Shown here one piece after another: positions 13,724 through 14,011 of a stretch of 14,011 nucleotides of DNA (the stretch's first letter is position 1; each line of letters opens with the position of its first letter). The notes under the pieces were generated by a model. That model was not told where the DNA came from. It did not search any database and saw only the letters and a list, made by a program, of their open reading frames with translations. The stretch covers positions 1 through 14,011 of the forward strand of contig JAZNDR010000020.1 of assembly GCA_045588185.1 (NCBI GenBank), given 5' to 3'. Position numbers and translations under genes: made by a program. The stretch is from Scatosoma sp045588185. GTDB taxonomy: Bacteria; Bacillota; Clostridia; Christensenellales; Borkfalkiaceae.

Positions 13724-14011
13724 GCTGTCGATTAGACGAGGGCACTTTTCTGTTGAAAAGTAAAGAAGAAGATTAACAACTGCATAGCAAAATTAGTCAA
13801 AAGTTTTTTATTTGAAAAAAGTAAAAGACGAGTACGAAAAGGCAAAAAGATAATTCATATCAAAGAAAGCAAGAAAGCTAATTTGGTTAATAAAGCAAAA
13901 AAGACGTTAAAAGCAATTTTAAGGCTCGAATGCTGTGAGAACGAAATTAGCCGAGTAAGAAAGATAGAATTTTTAGAAACGAGAAGACGAGTAGAAAGAG
14001 AGAAGATCAAG
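13724..14011 (+). other. Untranslated purine-rich leader, probably of an rRNA operon or gene (runs off the window)
   Basis: This transcribed-looking stretch has no coding potential and is rich in A and G. It holds a perfect hairpin ACTTTTC-TGTT-GAAAAGT (13744-13761), then ATTAACAACTGCATAG (13772-13787). That resembles the boxA-proximal AACTGCATAG segment common in clostridial rRNA leaders and 16S-23S spacers. The window ends with GATCAAG (14005-14011), which resembles the GGTCAAG at the 5' end of clostridial 23S rRNA. rRNA sequence itself is not in the window, so this is an inference from leader features. Confidence 0.5.
13877..13951 (+). other. Long-range RNA stem within the leader
   Basis: GCTAATTTGGTT (13877-13888) pairs with AACGAAATTAGC (13940-13951) over 12 positions with one mismatch, closing a 51-nt loop. 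Stems like this in rRNA leaders are often processing sites, but no specific enzyme site can be assigned here. Confidence 0.4.

Overview
The window looks like chromosomal core sequence from an anaerobic, low-to-mid GC Bacillota, most likely a clostridial lineage. Three things point there. The order comM-dprA-topA-trmFO-hslV-hslU matches the dprA-topA-trmFO-(codV)-clpQ-clpY neighbourhood of Firmicutes. The folate-dependent TrmFO enzyme is the Gram-positive route to m5U54 in tRNA. A double-rubredoxin rubrerythrin implies strict anaerobiosis with peroxide defence. Genus cannot be read from the sequence.

Layout. 1-85: sigma-A-type promoter and strong Shine-Dalgarno (SD) site. 86-1621: comM/yifB AAA+ ATPase. 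1622-2001: non-coding stretch packed with short perfect hairpins. 2002-9702: a tight + strand run of dprA, topA, trmFO, hslV, hslU and hisS with gaps of -8 to 35 bp, followed 30 bp later by trxA (9733-10047). A bidirectional terminator at 10064-10096 separates trxA from the convergent rubrerythrin gene (10133-10774, minus strand). An AT-rich intergenic region (10775-11050) carries divergent near-consensus promoters for rubrerythrin and for a cardiolipin synthase (11051-12628). A second copy of a 23-bp repeat core, again followed by mini-hairpins, fills 12634-12711. Then come a small zinc-ribbon/membrane protein (12758-13081) and two tandem single-domain XRE-type HTH proteins (13110-13310 and 13316-13522), closed by a GAAA-tetraloop terminator. 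The last ~490 bases hold no gene. They contain a GC-only/AT-only hairpin and then a very strong promoter (A-tract UP region, TTGACT, 17 bp, extended -10 TATAGT) driving an untranslated purine-rich leader that runs off the window. That leader resembles an rRNA operon leader or spacer.

How the genes work together. comM and dprA handle incoming single-stranded DNA during natural transformation or recombination. topA relaxes negative supercoils. trmFO and hisS serve tRNA maturation and charging. hslV/hslU form an ATP-dependent two-component protease. trxA and rubrerythrin handle thiol redox and peroxide. cls makes cardiolipin.

No phage, IS element, CRISPR array or defence island is visible. The least explained parts are the hairpin array with its shared core, the rRNA-like leader at the right edge, and the small zinc-ribbon/HTH cluster next to it.
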